Assembly: GCA_002367105.1 (NCBI GenBank)
Contig: DFCS01000009.1
Coordinates: forward strand, 61,881 to 125,880
Direction of reading: 5' to 3'
Length of the DNA stretch: 64,000 nucleotides
From: Hungatella sp. UBA3048
GTDB lineage: Bacteria > Bacillota > Clostridia > Lachnospirales > Lachnospiraceae
In this document: piece after piece, positions 24,816-33,059 of the stretch
How the letters are laid out: every line of letters starts with the position of its first letter
Position numbering within the stretch: position 1 is the first letter of the stretch
Notes under the pieces: model-generated
What the model saw: the letters and a program-made list of their open reading frames with translations, nothing else
What the model was told of the DNA's origin: nothing
Databases searched by the model: none
Made by a program: the position numbers and the translations under genes

Positions 24816-24829
24816 ATACCTATAGGAAT
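24816..24829 (+). promoter_or_regulatory. Candidate Rrf2/CymR operator of the sulfur salvage operon
   Basis: ATACCTATAGGAAT contains the exact palindrome CCTATAGG (24819-24826). It lies in the expected promoter region, next to a TATTAT box near 24806. It resembles CymR-type sites as I remember them and shares ACCTAT with the cysK operator. Confidence 0.5.
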
Positions 24830-24878
24830 GGTAAGATATGAATATAAGGAAACAGAAATGTTATGAAAGGAGTTAAAA

Positions 24879-24986
24879 GTGGTTTATATGAATGAGAAGA
24901 TGTGTTGTTGCTGTAAATGTGGAACGAATGGTCATTTTATATGTGTCTTGAAACCTGAAACTCCTGTGCATGGCTTTTATGCATAG
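24879..24986 (+). CDS. Cysteine-rich leader peptide of the sulfur salvage operon (35 aa)
   Basis: GTG 24879 follows AAAGGAG (24866-24872) with 6 nt spacing and is in frame with ATG 24888. The peptide reads MVYMNEKMCCCCKCGTNGHF and ends VHGFYA. Five of six codons from 24903 are cysteine (TGT TGT TGC TGT, AAA, TGT) and a sixth Cys is at 24942. The stop at 24984 lies 3 nt before a perfect terminator. The segment 24955-24966 (CTGAAACTCCTG) can pair with 24991-25000 (CAGGTGTCAG), giving an antiterminator if ribosomes stall at the Cys codons. I infer cysteine-responsive attenuation. Confidence 0.72.
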   Translation: MVYMNEKMCCCCKCGTNGHFICVLKPETPVHGFYA

Positions 24987-24989
24987 AAG

Positions 24990-25018
24990 GCAGGTGTCAG
25001 AGGGCATCTGCTTTTTTT
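24990..25018 (+). terminator. Attenuator of the sulfur salvage operon
   Basis: GCAGGTGTC pairs with GGCATCTGC (two G-U pairs) around AGAG, followed by T7. It lies between the leader peptide and the first structural gene, so it must be conditional for the operon to be expressed. Confidence 0.85.
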
Positions 25019-25049
25019 GTACTCAAATTTAGGAAAGAAGGAAGAAAAT

Positions 25050-26030
25050 ATGGCAATAGAAGAGAAATTCGGAAAGGTAGCGACCACGGAAGATACCCAC
25101 GAAGTATCTGAAACAGGCGCTTTTGTAAGACAGGACAATTATTTTGTCACACCCTTTGGTGAAGAGGAGGGAGAGCTTCCGGTGGAGGCCGGGCGGTACC
25201 GGCTCATATGGACGCCCCTCTGCCCGTGGGCCACGAGACAGATCATTGCCTTAAAGCTTCTGGGGCTGGAAGATGTGATCAGCGTCGGAAAGGTAAGTCC
25301 CGTAAGAACAGAAAACGGCTGGGAATTTTCCCTTGATGAGGACGGCGTGGATCCGGTTCTTAAAATCCGGTATCTTCCGGAAATCTATGCAGCCACAGAC
25401 CCGGAATATGAAGGAAGAGCAACCGTTCCCACTGTGGTAGATTTAAAGACCAGAAAGGTGGTTAACAACGATTATCACCGTTTGACAAATTACTGGGAAA
25501 CCGCATGGAAGCCATTTCATAAGCCAGGAGCACCGGATCTGTATCCTGAGGATTTAAGAAAAGAAATCGATGAGCTCAATGGGTTATTATTCCATGAAGT
25601 GAATAACGGGGTATACAAAGCAGGCTTTGCCCAGTCCCAAAAAGAATATGAAACTGCGTATGATGTACTGTTTCAAAGGCTTGACTGGCTGGAAGAGCGG
25701 CTTTCAAAGGGGAGATATCTGTTTGGAGACCGGCTTACTGATTCTGATATCCGGTTATACGTAACCCTTGCCCGGTTTGATGTGGCTTACTACTTCAGCC
25801 ATAAGACAAACAGGAACCGTATTGCAGATTTTGATAATCTGTGGAATTATTCAAAGGACTTGTATACGATTCCGGCATTTAAAGAAGCCACGGATTTTGA
25901 TTCCATAAAAAGGGGATATCTCCTGGGAAACCACGGACACAATCCATACAACATTCTTCCCCTGGGGCCAGATGTTTCCATCTGGGATGAACCGAATAAC
26001 AGGGATGAAAAATTCGGAAAGAGAATATAG
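25050..26030 (+). CDS. Glutathionyl-hydroquinone reductase-like protein 1 (Xi-class GST fold)
   Basis: The protein (326 aa) follows the Xi-class layout: FVTPFG, a thioredoxin-like domain with the catalytic CPWATR (Cys about residue 58), VPTVVDLKTRKVVNNDYHRL, and an all-helical C-terminal domain with LFGDRLTDSDIRLYVTLARFD. Known members reduce glutathionyl-hydroquinones through that cysteine. Glutathione is unusual in clostridia, so the substrate here is probably another S-substituted thiol. ATG 25050 follows GGAAGAAAAT; the frame open from 25017 starts inside the attenuator. It is the first gene of the salvage operon and one of three paralogues. Confidence 0.85.
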   Translation: MAIEEKFGKVATTEDTHEVSETGAFVRQDNYFVTPFGEEEGELPVEAGRYRLIWTPLCPWATRQIIALKLLGLEDVISVGKVSPVRTENGWEFSLDEDGVDPVLKIRYLPEIYAATDPEYEGRATVPTVVDLKTRKVVNNDYHRLTNYWETAWKPFHKPGAPDLYPEDLRKEIDELNGLLFHEVNNGVYKAGFAQSQKEYETAYDVLFQRLDWLEERLSKGRYLFGDRLTDSDIRLYVTLARFDVAYYFSHKTNRNRIADFDNLWNYSKDLYTIPAFKEATDFDSIKRGYLLGNHGHNPYNILPLGPDVSIWDEPNNRDEKFGKRI

Positions 26031-26047
26031 GAAAGGCTGGAGCACTC

Positions 26048-27229
26048 ATGTCTGATTCTACGTTTTATAACCAGGTTACAGAAACCTTTCATTGGTTTCA
26101 CCAAAATCCCGAACTATCCTTTGAAGAATACGAGACAACTGGCCGAATTCGTGAGTTTTTAGATTATTACAATGTCCGTATTCTGGATTTGGATTTAAAA
26201 ACAGGATTGGCAGCAGAAATACAAGGTGCACACGACGGACCTGTGATCGCACTGCGCTGCGATATTGACGCACTGCCTGTACAGGAAGAAACCGAATTAT
26301 CCTATGCCTCTGCCATAACTGGAAAGATGCACGCCTGCGGTCACGACTTTCATACCACAGTTATGCTGTATGTGGCAAAAGAATTACAGGAGCAGCAGGA
26401 ACATTTGCACGGAACGGTGAAAATCCTGTTCCAGCCCGCCGAGGAATCCTCTGTCGGTGCCGTGGAAGTAATCAAAACAAAGGTTCTTGATGATGTTGAC
26501 GGGATCTACGGCCTGCATACCGATATCACACTCCCGGTTGGAACCGTAGGAATTGTTTCCGGAAGTGTGACTGCCGCTGTAGACAGGTTTACAGTCAGGC
26601 TTACGGGAAAGGGCACTCATGCGGCTCATCCTCAGGACGGAATTGATCCTGTACTTACCGCCTCACAGATTGTAACCCTTGCCCAAAGCATCGTCAGCCG
26701 TAACATTGATCCGTTTTCTCAGGGCCTGCTCAGCATAACCCGTGTTACGGCGGGAAACACATGGAATGTTATCCCACAGACAGCAGAGCTTGAAGGAACG
26801 GTACGCACCATGGGCAGACACAATCGACGGTTGATTGAAGAACGCTTCCGTACGCTGGTTCAGCATATTGCATTGTCACAGGGGGCAGAAGCAGAAATTG
26901 AATGGCTTGCAGGGCCTCCTGCCACAAATAATGCCCCGTGTTTTGAGCCTGTTGCTGCAGCCGTTGCAAAAGAACAGGGACTGAAGGTCAAAACTTCTTC
27001 CCCGTCTCTCGGCGGAGAAGACTTTGCCTTTTATCAGGAAAAGATACCAGGATTTTTCATCCGCATAGGAACTGGTGAGTCCTATCCCAACCACCACCCG
27101 AAATTTCAAGTTGACACCAATGCATTGAAGCCGGCCATTGATTATTTTGCGGCTTTAGCACAAAAAACTCTTTTTGCCATAAAAAGCGGTGAATTGATTC
27201 CTGCGCAGGAGGAGGCATCTGATGATTGA
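26048..27229 (+). CDS. M20-family amidohydrolase / N-acyl amino acid deacetylase
   Basis: The 393-residue protein is an M20D metallopeptidase: WFHQNPELSFEEYET, metal ligands in HACGHDFHTT, FQPAEESSVGA, GLHTDITLPVG, GTHAAHPQDGIDP, and NHHPKFQVD. It probably removes an acyl group from an N-acetylated or otherwise acylated cysteine derivative; B. subtilis YtnL and YxeP, beside sulfur transporters, are models. SD GGCTGGAG is moderate. It overlaps metN by 8 nt, so uptake and hydrolysis are co-expressed. Confidence 0.85.
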   Translation: MSDSTFYNQVTETFHWFHQNPELSFEEYETTGRIREFLDYYNVRILDLDLKTGLAAEIQGAHDGPVIALRCDIDALPVQEETELSYASAITGKMHACGHDFHTTVMLYVAKELQEQQEHLHGTVKILFQPAEESSVGAVEVIKTKVLDDVDGIYGLHTDITLPVGTVGIVSGSVTAAVDRFTVRLTGKGTHAAHPQDGIDPVLTASQIVTLAQSIVSRNIDPFSQGLLSITRVTAGNTWNVIPQTAELEGTVRTMGRHNRRLIEERFRTLVQHIALSQGAEAEIEWLAGPPATNNAPCFEPVAAAVAKEQGLKVKTSSPSLGGEDFAFYQEKIPGFFIRIGTGESYPNHHPKFQVDTNALKPAIDYFAALAQKTLFAIKSGELIPAQEEASDD

Positions 27230-28271
27230 AATTCAAAACGTAAGTAAACGGTTTGATTCTGCTTCTGGTGAAGTTCATGCCCTGCGGCAGGTCAGCCTTA
27301 CGGTTGAAAAGGGCGATATTTTCGGAGTGATAGGCTTCAGCGGAGCAGGTAAATCAACCCTGGTACGTCTGGTAAATTTATTGGAACGCCCTTCAGAAGG
27401 ACGGGTGCTGGTTGATGGCACGGACATCACTACCCTGTCAAAGCCGGACTTACGAATGCTGAGAAAGAATATCGGCATGATTTTCCAGCAATTTAATCTG
27501 CTGCAGTCCAAATCTGTTTTTCAGAACGTAGCGGCGCCGCTGGTATTAAACAAAGTGCCGAAAAAGGACATAGAAAAGCGGGTAAAAGAGCTCTTGCAGT
27601 TTGTAGAGCTTGAGGATAAAATCCACACCAATGTATCAAAGCTTTCAGGCGGTCAAAAACAAAGGGTAGGCATAGCCCGCGCCCTTGCCACAAATCCCAG
27701 TATCTTACTTTGCGACGAGGCTACAAGTGCTTTGGATCCTAAGACCACGGATTCTATTCTGGAGCTATTGAAAAAAATAAACAGGGAGCTGAATGTTACG
27801 ATTCTCCTGATCACTCATGAAATGCACGTTATTTGTGATATATGTAACAAAGTAGCGGTTATGGATAACGGCAGGGTGTTAGAGCAGGGAACGGTGCTTC
27901 AAGTATTCGGTAATCCACAGCATAAAATCACCAGGAGTTTTGTAAAGACCGTAATTGACGACAGCATACCAGGGAGCCTTGCCCGGGAAATTCTTGAATA
28001 TCAGGGGGAGAACCGGATCTTCCGACTGCGTTTTCAAGGAAATATTGCCGGAAAACCCCTGTTGTACCGCATAAGCGCAGAATACCACATGGAAAACAGC
28101 ATATTGTTTGCCACTGTTTGTGAACTTCAGGGAGTTGTGTTCAGCGTTATGATTGTGCAGGTGTTTGGTTTCGCTCAAAGGCTTGACGAGGTACAGCAAT
28201 TTATTGAAGATTCCGGAGTCTATGTGGAAGTCTTACATTTGACCGGGGGAGAGGAGGATCCCAATGATTGA
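27222..28271 (+). CDS. metN: Methionine-type ABC importer, ATP-binding protein
   Basis: The 349-residue ATPase has Walker A GFSGAGKSTL, signature KLSGGQKQRVG, Walker B ILLCDEATSALDP and the switch HEMHV. The C-terminal 80 residues form the NIL regulatory domain typical of MetN, which binds the amino acid and slows transport. It starts 8 nt inside the deacetylase gene and overlaps metI by 8 nt. The substrate may be methionine or another thioether amino acid. Confidence 0.9.
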   Translation: MIEIQNVSKRFDSASGEVHALRQVSLTVEKGDIFGVIGFSGAGKSTLVRLVNLLERPSEGRVLVDGTDITTLSKPDLRMLRKNIGMIFQQFNLLQSKSVFQNVAAPLVLNKVPKKDIEKRVKELLQFVELEDKIHTNVSKLSGGQKQRVGIARALATNPSILLCDEATSALDPKTTDSILELLKKINRELNVTILLITHEMHVICDICNKVAVMDNGRVLEQGTVLQVFGNPQHKITRSFVKTVIDDSIPGSLAREILEYQGENRIFRLRFQGNIAGKPLLYRISAEYHMENSILFATVCELQGVVFSVMIVQVFGFAQRLDEVQQFIEDSGVYVEVLHLTGGEEDPND

Positions 28272-28932
28272 GCATTATTTAGGCATTACAAGCGAACAGA
28301 TGGTAATTGCTGCCGGCCAGACCGTTTATATGCTGTTCTGGGGGCTGGTGCTGGGATCACTTCTTGGGATTCCCCTCGGCATATTACTTACCATTACGCG
28401 TAAGGGTGGTATCCTGCAAAACAAAGTCGTCTATACCCTGATCAATTACACCATTAATATCGTGCGCTCCGTGCCCTACATTATTTTGCTGGTAGCTATT
28501 ATGCCCTTAACAAAAATCATTGTTGGTACCCGGATCGGTACCCAGGCCGCTTTGGTTTCACTGGTGTTTTACATTACGCCATTTCTTTCCCGCCTGGTAG
28601 AAAGCTCGCTGCTGGAGGTTGATAAGGGAATCATTGAAGCGGCAGAGGCCATGGGGGCAACTCCGGTGCAGGTCATTTGGCACTTTTTGCTGCCGGAAGC
28701 ATTGGGCTCGCTGATCTTATCCCTGACTACAGGTACCATCGGTCTCCTTGGTGCAACCGCCATGGCGGGAGCCATAGGCGGAGGCGGTGTTGGCAACCTT
28801 GCATTGACCTATGGGTATCAGCAATTTAACACTCCCTTAATGGTTGCGACCGTAATCGTATTGATCGTGTTTGTTCAGCTGATTCAAGGGCTTGGAAATT
28901 ATTTATCAAAACGTGTCAGATCACGTGAATAG
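28264..28932 (+). CDS. metI: Methionine-type ABC importer, permease
   Basis: The 222-residue membrane protein has about five hydrophobic spans and the coupling motif EAAEAMGATPVQVIWHFLLPEA. The segment TLINYTINIVRSVPYIILLV is characteristic of MetI. It is encoded directly between metN and metQ with overlapping reading frames. Confidence 0.9.
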   Translation: MIEHYLGITSEQMVIAAGQTVYMLFWGLVLGSLLGIPLGILLTITRKGGILQNKVVYTLINYTINIVRSVPYIILLVAIMPLTKIIVGTRIGTQAALVSLVFYITPFLSRLVESSLLEVDKGIIEAAEAMGATPVQVIWHFLLPEALGSLILSLTTGTIGLLGATAMAGAIGGGGVGNLALTYGYQQFNTPLMVATVIVLIVFVQLIQGLGNYLSKRVRSRE

Positions 28933-28946
28933 AGGAGGAACTAATT

Positions 28947-29771
28947 ATGAAAAAAATTGGATTCATTATCATCGCTGCCTTACTTGCCGCCACTGTTGCC
29001 GGCTGCTCAGCCAATAACGGAAGCAAGCTGGGCCAGGACAAAAAAACATTAAAATACGGCAAGGCTGCAGGGCCCTATACGGTATTATTTGAAGAAGCAG
29101 TAAAGCCCATCTTGGAAAAGCAGGGATATAAGCTGGAAGTGGTTGATTTTTCAGACCTTTTGCAGAATGATACCGCGTTGAATGAAGGGGAAATTGACTT
29201 TAACGTGGAACAGCATACTGCTTATGCCGAAAATTTCAACAACAAGCAAAATGGAAACCTTGTTCCCATCTCCCCCATACCCACCGTTCCCGCCGGACTG
29301 TTTTCTGCAAAGCATACCTCATTGGATGCGATAGCGGATGGCGCAATCGTTGCAGTGCCAAATGACGCATCGAATACGGCACGTGCTTATGCCCTTCTTC
29401 AAAAGGCCGGCTGGATTAAGCTTAACCCGGATGTTCCCCTTGAATCGGTAAAACAATCCGACATCATTGAAAACACGTACAACATCAATTTTGTGGAAAT
29501 GGATTCGTTAAATATCCCTCCTGCTCTGGATGATTTTGATTTTGCAGTGATCACAGGAAGCATTGTTTATAATGCAGGCATCGATCCATCTACCGCCATT
29601 TTACAAGAAGATATTTTGGATCATCTGATTTTGCAGGTGGTTGTAAAAGAAGAAAACAAAGATACAAAATGGGCAAAGGACATCGCAGCTGCTTATCACT
29701 CAGACGAATTGAAAGAGTATATGAAAAAGAACAACTCAGGCTTGTGGTTCGTTCCCCAGGAATTGCAATAG
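28947..29771 (+). CDS. metQ: MetQ/NlpA-family substrate-binding lipoprotein
   Basis: The 274-residue lipoprotein has a signal peptide with lipobox VAGC (Cys about residue 20) and the NlpA fold (LKYGKAAGPYTVLFEEAVKP, EQHTAYAENFNN, VPNDASNTARAYALLQKAGW). Anchored outside the membrane, it should deliver methionine or a related sulfur amino acid to MetIN. SD AGAGGAGG precedes ATG. Confidence 0.9.
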   Translation: MKKIGFIIIAALLAATVAGCSANNGSKLGQDKKTLKYGKAAGPYTVLFEEAVKPILEKQGYKLEVVDFSDLLQNDTALNEGEIDFNVEQHTAYAENFNNKQNGNLVPISPIPTVPAGLFSAKHTSLDAIADGAIVAVPNDASNTARAYALLQKAGWIKLNPDVPLESVKQSDIIENTYNINFVEMDSLNIPPALDDFDFAVITGSIVYNAGIDPSTAILQEDILDHLILQVVVKEENKDTKWAKDIAAAYHSDELKEYMKKNNSGLWFVPQELQ

Positions 29772-29845
29772 CATAGACTCTGTCCGGTAACAGGAAGGAG
29801 ATAACTGAAATCAAGGAAATGATTGATAAAAGAGGAGAGAAAATT

Positions 29846-30775
29846 ATGAAGAAAAATATTGCAGGAAAATCAATCCTGGGGGTGCTTGCAGCAGTGGCCG
29901 TATTAGGAGCCCTGACCGGCTGCAAGAGCAGTACCAAACAAACGGTAACAAAAGCAGCTGAGGAAACAACAAAGACAGAGAGTTCAGCAGCACCGGCAGC
30001 ACAGGAAGAGAGCAGTGAGGCTGCCGGCACAACAGAACCGGTGGTCATTCATGCAGCAACCGGCGGTTCGCCAAAGCCGTTCACCTTTGTGGACAGCAGC
30101 AACCAGCTCACCGGTCACAATATTGAACTGATCAAAGCCGTTTTTGACCGGCTCCCCCAATATAAGCTTGAAATCGAAGTAACTGATTTTACCTCAATTT
30201 TTGCAGGCCTGGATTCTGACCGTTACCAGATCGGTGTAAATAATTTTGCGAAGAATGAGAGCAGGAAAGAAAAGTATTTATTTACCGATCCGATCTTTGC
30301 CAATGAGTACGTTGCCATCTTTGCAAAGAACAATGAAAAGGCAGCAGGCATAGAGACATGGGATGATCTTGCAGGCTTAAAGACCATTTCCTCGGCGGGA
30401 ATCAATATCACCACAGCCCTGGAAAACTATAACGCAACCCACACCGGGAACCCCATTGCAATCGAATACAGTGATGAAGACCTTGTGCTGCAGATTCAGG
30501 ATGTGGAAGCTGGGAAATACGATTTCGTGTTAATGGATAAACCAATGTTCGAGTATTATCAGAAAGAATTTAACTTTAATGTGGAAGGAGCTTCCATCAG
30601 CAACACCCTTTCAAAGGACTTAATGGCAGAACCCTTCAGCTATCTGATTGTCAGCAAGGGAAATGAGAAACTGGTAGAGGATATCGACAAGGCGTTAAAA
30701 GAAGTGATTGAGGACGGAACGTCTAAGGAAATTAACTTAAAATGGTTTGGATCCGATTACTCCCCATCTTATTAA
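29846..30775 (+). CDS. Amino acid ABC transporter substrate-binding lipoprotein (cystine-type)
   Basis: A lipoprotein signal (lipobox LTGC) and an Ala/Thr/Glu-rich linker precede a type II periplasmic-binding domain: GGSPKPFTFVDSSNQLTGHN, IFAGLDSDRYQIGVNNFAKN and EKYLFTDPIF. The layout is like the TcyJ/TcyK cystine-binding proteins of the B. subtilis ytm operon. ATG 29846 is used since AGAGGAGAG precedes it; the longer frame to 29819 is not needed. Permease and ATPase genes follow. Confidence 0.87.
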   Translation: MKKNIAGKSILGVLAAVAVLGALTGCKSSTKQTVTKAAEETTKTESSAAPAAQEESSEAAGTTEPVVIHAATGGSPKPFTFVDSSNQLTGHNIELIKAVFDRLPQYKLEIEVTDFTSIFAGLDSDRYQIGVNNFAKNESRKEKYLFTDPIFANEYVAIFAKNNEKAAGIETWDDLAGLKTISSAGINITTALENYNATHTGNPIAIEYSDEDLVLQIQDVEAGKYDFVLMDKPMFEYYQKEFNFNVEGASISNTLSKDLMAEPFSYLIVSKGNEKLVEDIDKALKEVIEDGTSKEINLKWFGSDYSPSY

Positions 30776-30793
30776 TAAAACCGGAGGAACAAG

Positions 30794-31594
30794 ATGAGCA
30801 AAATATTTGACTGGCAGCTGGTGTTCACGGAAATTCCTGCATTGCTGAAATACTTGCCTGTAACGCTGCAGCTGACGGGAGTTGCCCTGATAATCGGGTG
30901 GGTGATAGGGCTTTTAATCGCTGTGGTAAAGATTCACAATGTTCCTATCCTGCGGCAATTATGTATTTTATTTGTTTCGGTCGTACGGGGAACCCCGATT
31001 ATTGTCCAGCTATATCTTACGTATTTTGGAATTCCTATCGCTTTGAAATACTATAACTTTTACAATGGAACTTCTTATAACGTAAATGGAATCCAGTCAA
31101 TTATTTTTGCCATCGTGGCCCTGGGGCTTAATCAATCTGCCTTTGATTCAGAAACCATACGGGCAGCCATACAGTCCGTGGAAAAAGGGCAGGTTGAGGC
31201 AGCCAAGGCACTTGGAATGAACGGGTTCCAGATATTTCGCAGAGTACTGTTTCCCCAGGCGGTGACAGTAGCCCTCCCTTCCCTGGGAAACTCCCTAATA
31301 AGCCTGGTAAAGGGGACCTCCCTTGCATTTACCTGCTCGGTTGTTGAGATAACGGCTCAGGGTAAGATTCTTGCGGGAAACAGCTACCGGTATTTTGAAG
31401 CATATTGTTCTCTGGCTATCATCTACTGGGTTATGACGATTTTTATTGAACGGCTGTTCGTATATTTAGAAAAAAAGTTGAGCGTTCCGGAAACGGTTTC
31501 GACAGAAGAGTCCTGCGGACGTACCTTTACACCCGGTAAAACGGGGAGGGCCCTGTCCAAAAAGCATGGACAGGAAAAGGGAAAGGAGGAATAA
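30794..31594 (+). CDS. Amino acid ABC transporter permease (cystine-type)
   Basis: The 266-residue HisM-like permease has SVVRGTPIIVQLYLTYFG, the coupling loop EAAKALGMNGFQIFRRVLFP and several membrane spans. The last 30 residues form a basic cytoplasmic tail. SD CGGAGG. The gene continues the transporter unit and ends 2 nt before the ATPase start codon. Confidence 0.9.
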   Translation: MSKIFDWQLVFTEIPALLKYLPVTLQLTGVALIIGWVIGLLIAVVKIHNVPILRQLCILFVSVVRGTPIIVQLYLTYFGIPIALKYYNFYNGTSYNVNGIQSIIFAIVALGLNQSAFDSETIRAAIQSVEKGQVEAAKALGMNGFQIFRRVLFPQAVTVALPSLGNSLISLVKGTSLAFTCSVVEITAQGKILAGNSYRYFEAYCSLAIIYWVMTIFIERLFVYLEKKLSVPETVSTEESCGRTFTPGKTGRALSKKHGQEKGKEE

Positions 31595-31596
31595 GT

Positions 31597-32362
31597 GTGA
31601 GCGTTATTGAAATTCGTGGATTAAGTAAAAAATTTGGCAGGAATGTGGTGCTGGATAACATTGATCTGGTCATACACGAAGGTGATGTGGTCGCCATCAT
31701 CGGACCATCAGGAACCGGTAAGTCCACCCTGCTCCGTTCCATCAATCTGCTTTAAAAAACCGGAAAAAGGAACCATCAGGATAAACGATCAGGAAATCGA
31801 CCTTACTACAAGATCAGCCAGGGAAAAACTGGAGCTGCGCAAGAGTACGGAAATGGTATTCCAGCAGTTTAATCTGTTCAAGAACCGGACCGCCCTGGAG
31901 AATGTAATGGAAGGGCTGATGGTTGTAAAGAAGTTAAAGAAAAGCGAGGCCAGGAGCATTGCAGAAAAGCACTTGCAGAAGGTAGGGATGGGGGACCGTT
32001 TGTCCCATTATCCCAGGCATTTATCCGGAGGGCAGCAGCAAAGGGTGGCTATCGCAAGGGCGCTGGCCATGGATCCGAAGCTGCTTCTTATGGATGAACC
32101 GACCTCGGCTCTGGACCCGGAGCTGGTGAGCGAAGTTCTGGTTACCATAAAAAAGGCAGCCCAGGAGGGCAATACCATACTCCTTGTGACCCATGAGATG
32201 AATTTTGTGAGGAACGTGGCCAATCGGATCATATTCCTGGAAAACGGAAAAATTGTAGCTGACGGAACACCGAAAGAGATCTTTGATAATCCGAAAAACC
32301 AGCGGTTAAAGGAGTTTTTAGTAAAGATTCACATGTTGGAAAGCGCTGATTATACGATATAA
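31597..32362 (+). pseudogene. Amino acid ABC transporter ATP-binding protein, broken by a +1 frameshift
   Basis: GTG 31597 follows AAAGGAGG by 7 nt. The first frame runs through Walker A (IIGPSGTGKSTLLRSINLL) and meets TAA at 31753-31755. The downstream frame resumes at once (KKPEKGTIRI) and carries the Q-loop, LSGGQQQRVAIARAL, LLLMDEPTSALDP and THEMNF to 32362. The junction is CTG CTT TAA AAA ACC; removing one T gives CTT AAA AAA CCG and a normal 255-residue ATPase. It may be a real mutation, a sequencing error, or +1 recoding at CTT-TAA as in prfB. Confidence 0.88.
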
Positions 32363-32415
32363 CCGGATCAAGTAGGAGCGCGGATTATAAATATCCGCTT
32401 GACAGGGGGAATGAT

Positions 32416-32556
32416 ATGGCAGAAGGATGGGGTAATGTATATTCCATAGTTGCCAAGGGACCTGATGTCAGTGGCTGGGAGCTGCCGTCAGGGCGGGAAA
32501 TCTTAAGCAGGGACCCGGATAAAAAATTGAAACTTCAGGAGGTCTTCCATGAATGA
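32416..32556 (+). pseudogene. C-terminal remnant of a fourth glutathionyl-hydroquinone reductase-like gene
   Basis: The 46-codon frame reads GNVYSIVAKGPDVSGWELPS then GREILSRDPDKKLK. It matches the tails of the paralogues nearby: NPYGIVPKGPDLSIWKIPHG with GRDK at the end of the 33060 gene and LGPDVSIWDEPNNRD at the end of the 25050 gene. GGGGGA precedes ATG 32416 and the frame overlaps the GNAT start by 8 nt, so it may still be translated. The catalytic domain is absent. Confidence 0.75.
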
Positions 32557-33037
32557 TATAACCTACAAGATAACAAAGGAAGGGATTCACTGGCAGGAGG
32601 TCGCCGACGTGCTGCGGCGTTCCGGACTGTCGGACCGGTCTGCAAAGGATCAGGAGACCATCTTTACAAACAGCTATGCCGTGGTGTTTGTCTATGACAA
32701 AGGAAGGATCGTGGGTGTCGGAAGAGCCTTATCCGATGGTGTCTGCCAGGCAGCGATCTATAATATTGCTCTTGATGAAGAATATCAGGGATACGGAATC
32801 GGCAGAAAACTGATTGAATTGCTGCTTGATCAGGTTAAGGGCCAGAATGTCATCCTATACACTCATCCCAGGACAGTCGCTCTATACGAAAAAATGGGAT
32901 TTCGCAGGAATAAGACAGCCATGAGCATATTCAGGGGATCAGAAGATTCTTTAAACTGGATGAAAAAAGAAGGATTCCTGCTTCCGGAAAAATACCGCTT
33001 TGTCGATGAATACGGGCGAGACGATATGAAACATTAG
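32549..33037 (+). CDS. GNAT-family N-acetyltransferase
   Basis: The 162-residue protein has the acetyl-CoA motif ALDEEYQGYGIGRKLIELLL and a final LYEKMGFRRNKTAMSIF. CAGGAGG precedes ATG. In the B. subtilis ytm and yxe operons a GNAT enzyme acetylates S-substituted cysteines before C-S bond cleavage and an M20 enzyme removes the acetyl group. The same pair of activities is present here, so that role is a reasonable inference. The real substrate is unknown. Confidence 0.82.
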   Translation: MNDITYKITKEGIHWQEVADVLRRSGLSDRSAKDQETIFTNSYAVVFVYDKGRIVGVGRALSDGVCQAAIYNIALDEEYQGYGIGRKLIELLLDQVKGQNVILYTHPRTVALYEKMGFRRNKTAMSIFRGSEDSLNWMKKEGFLLPEKYRFVDEYGRDDMKH

Positions 33038-33059
33038 GCAGGTTTTGAAAAAGGATGAG

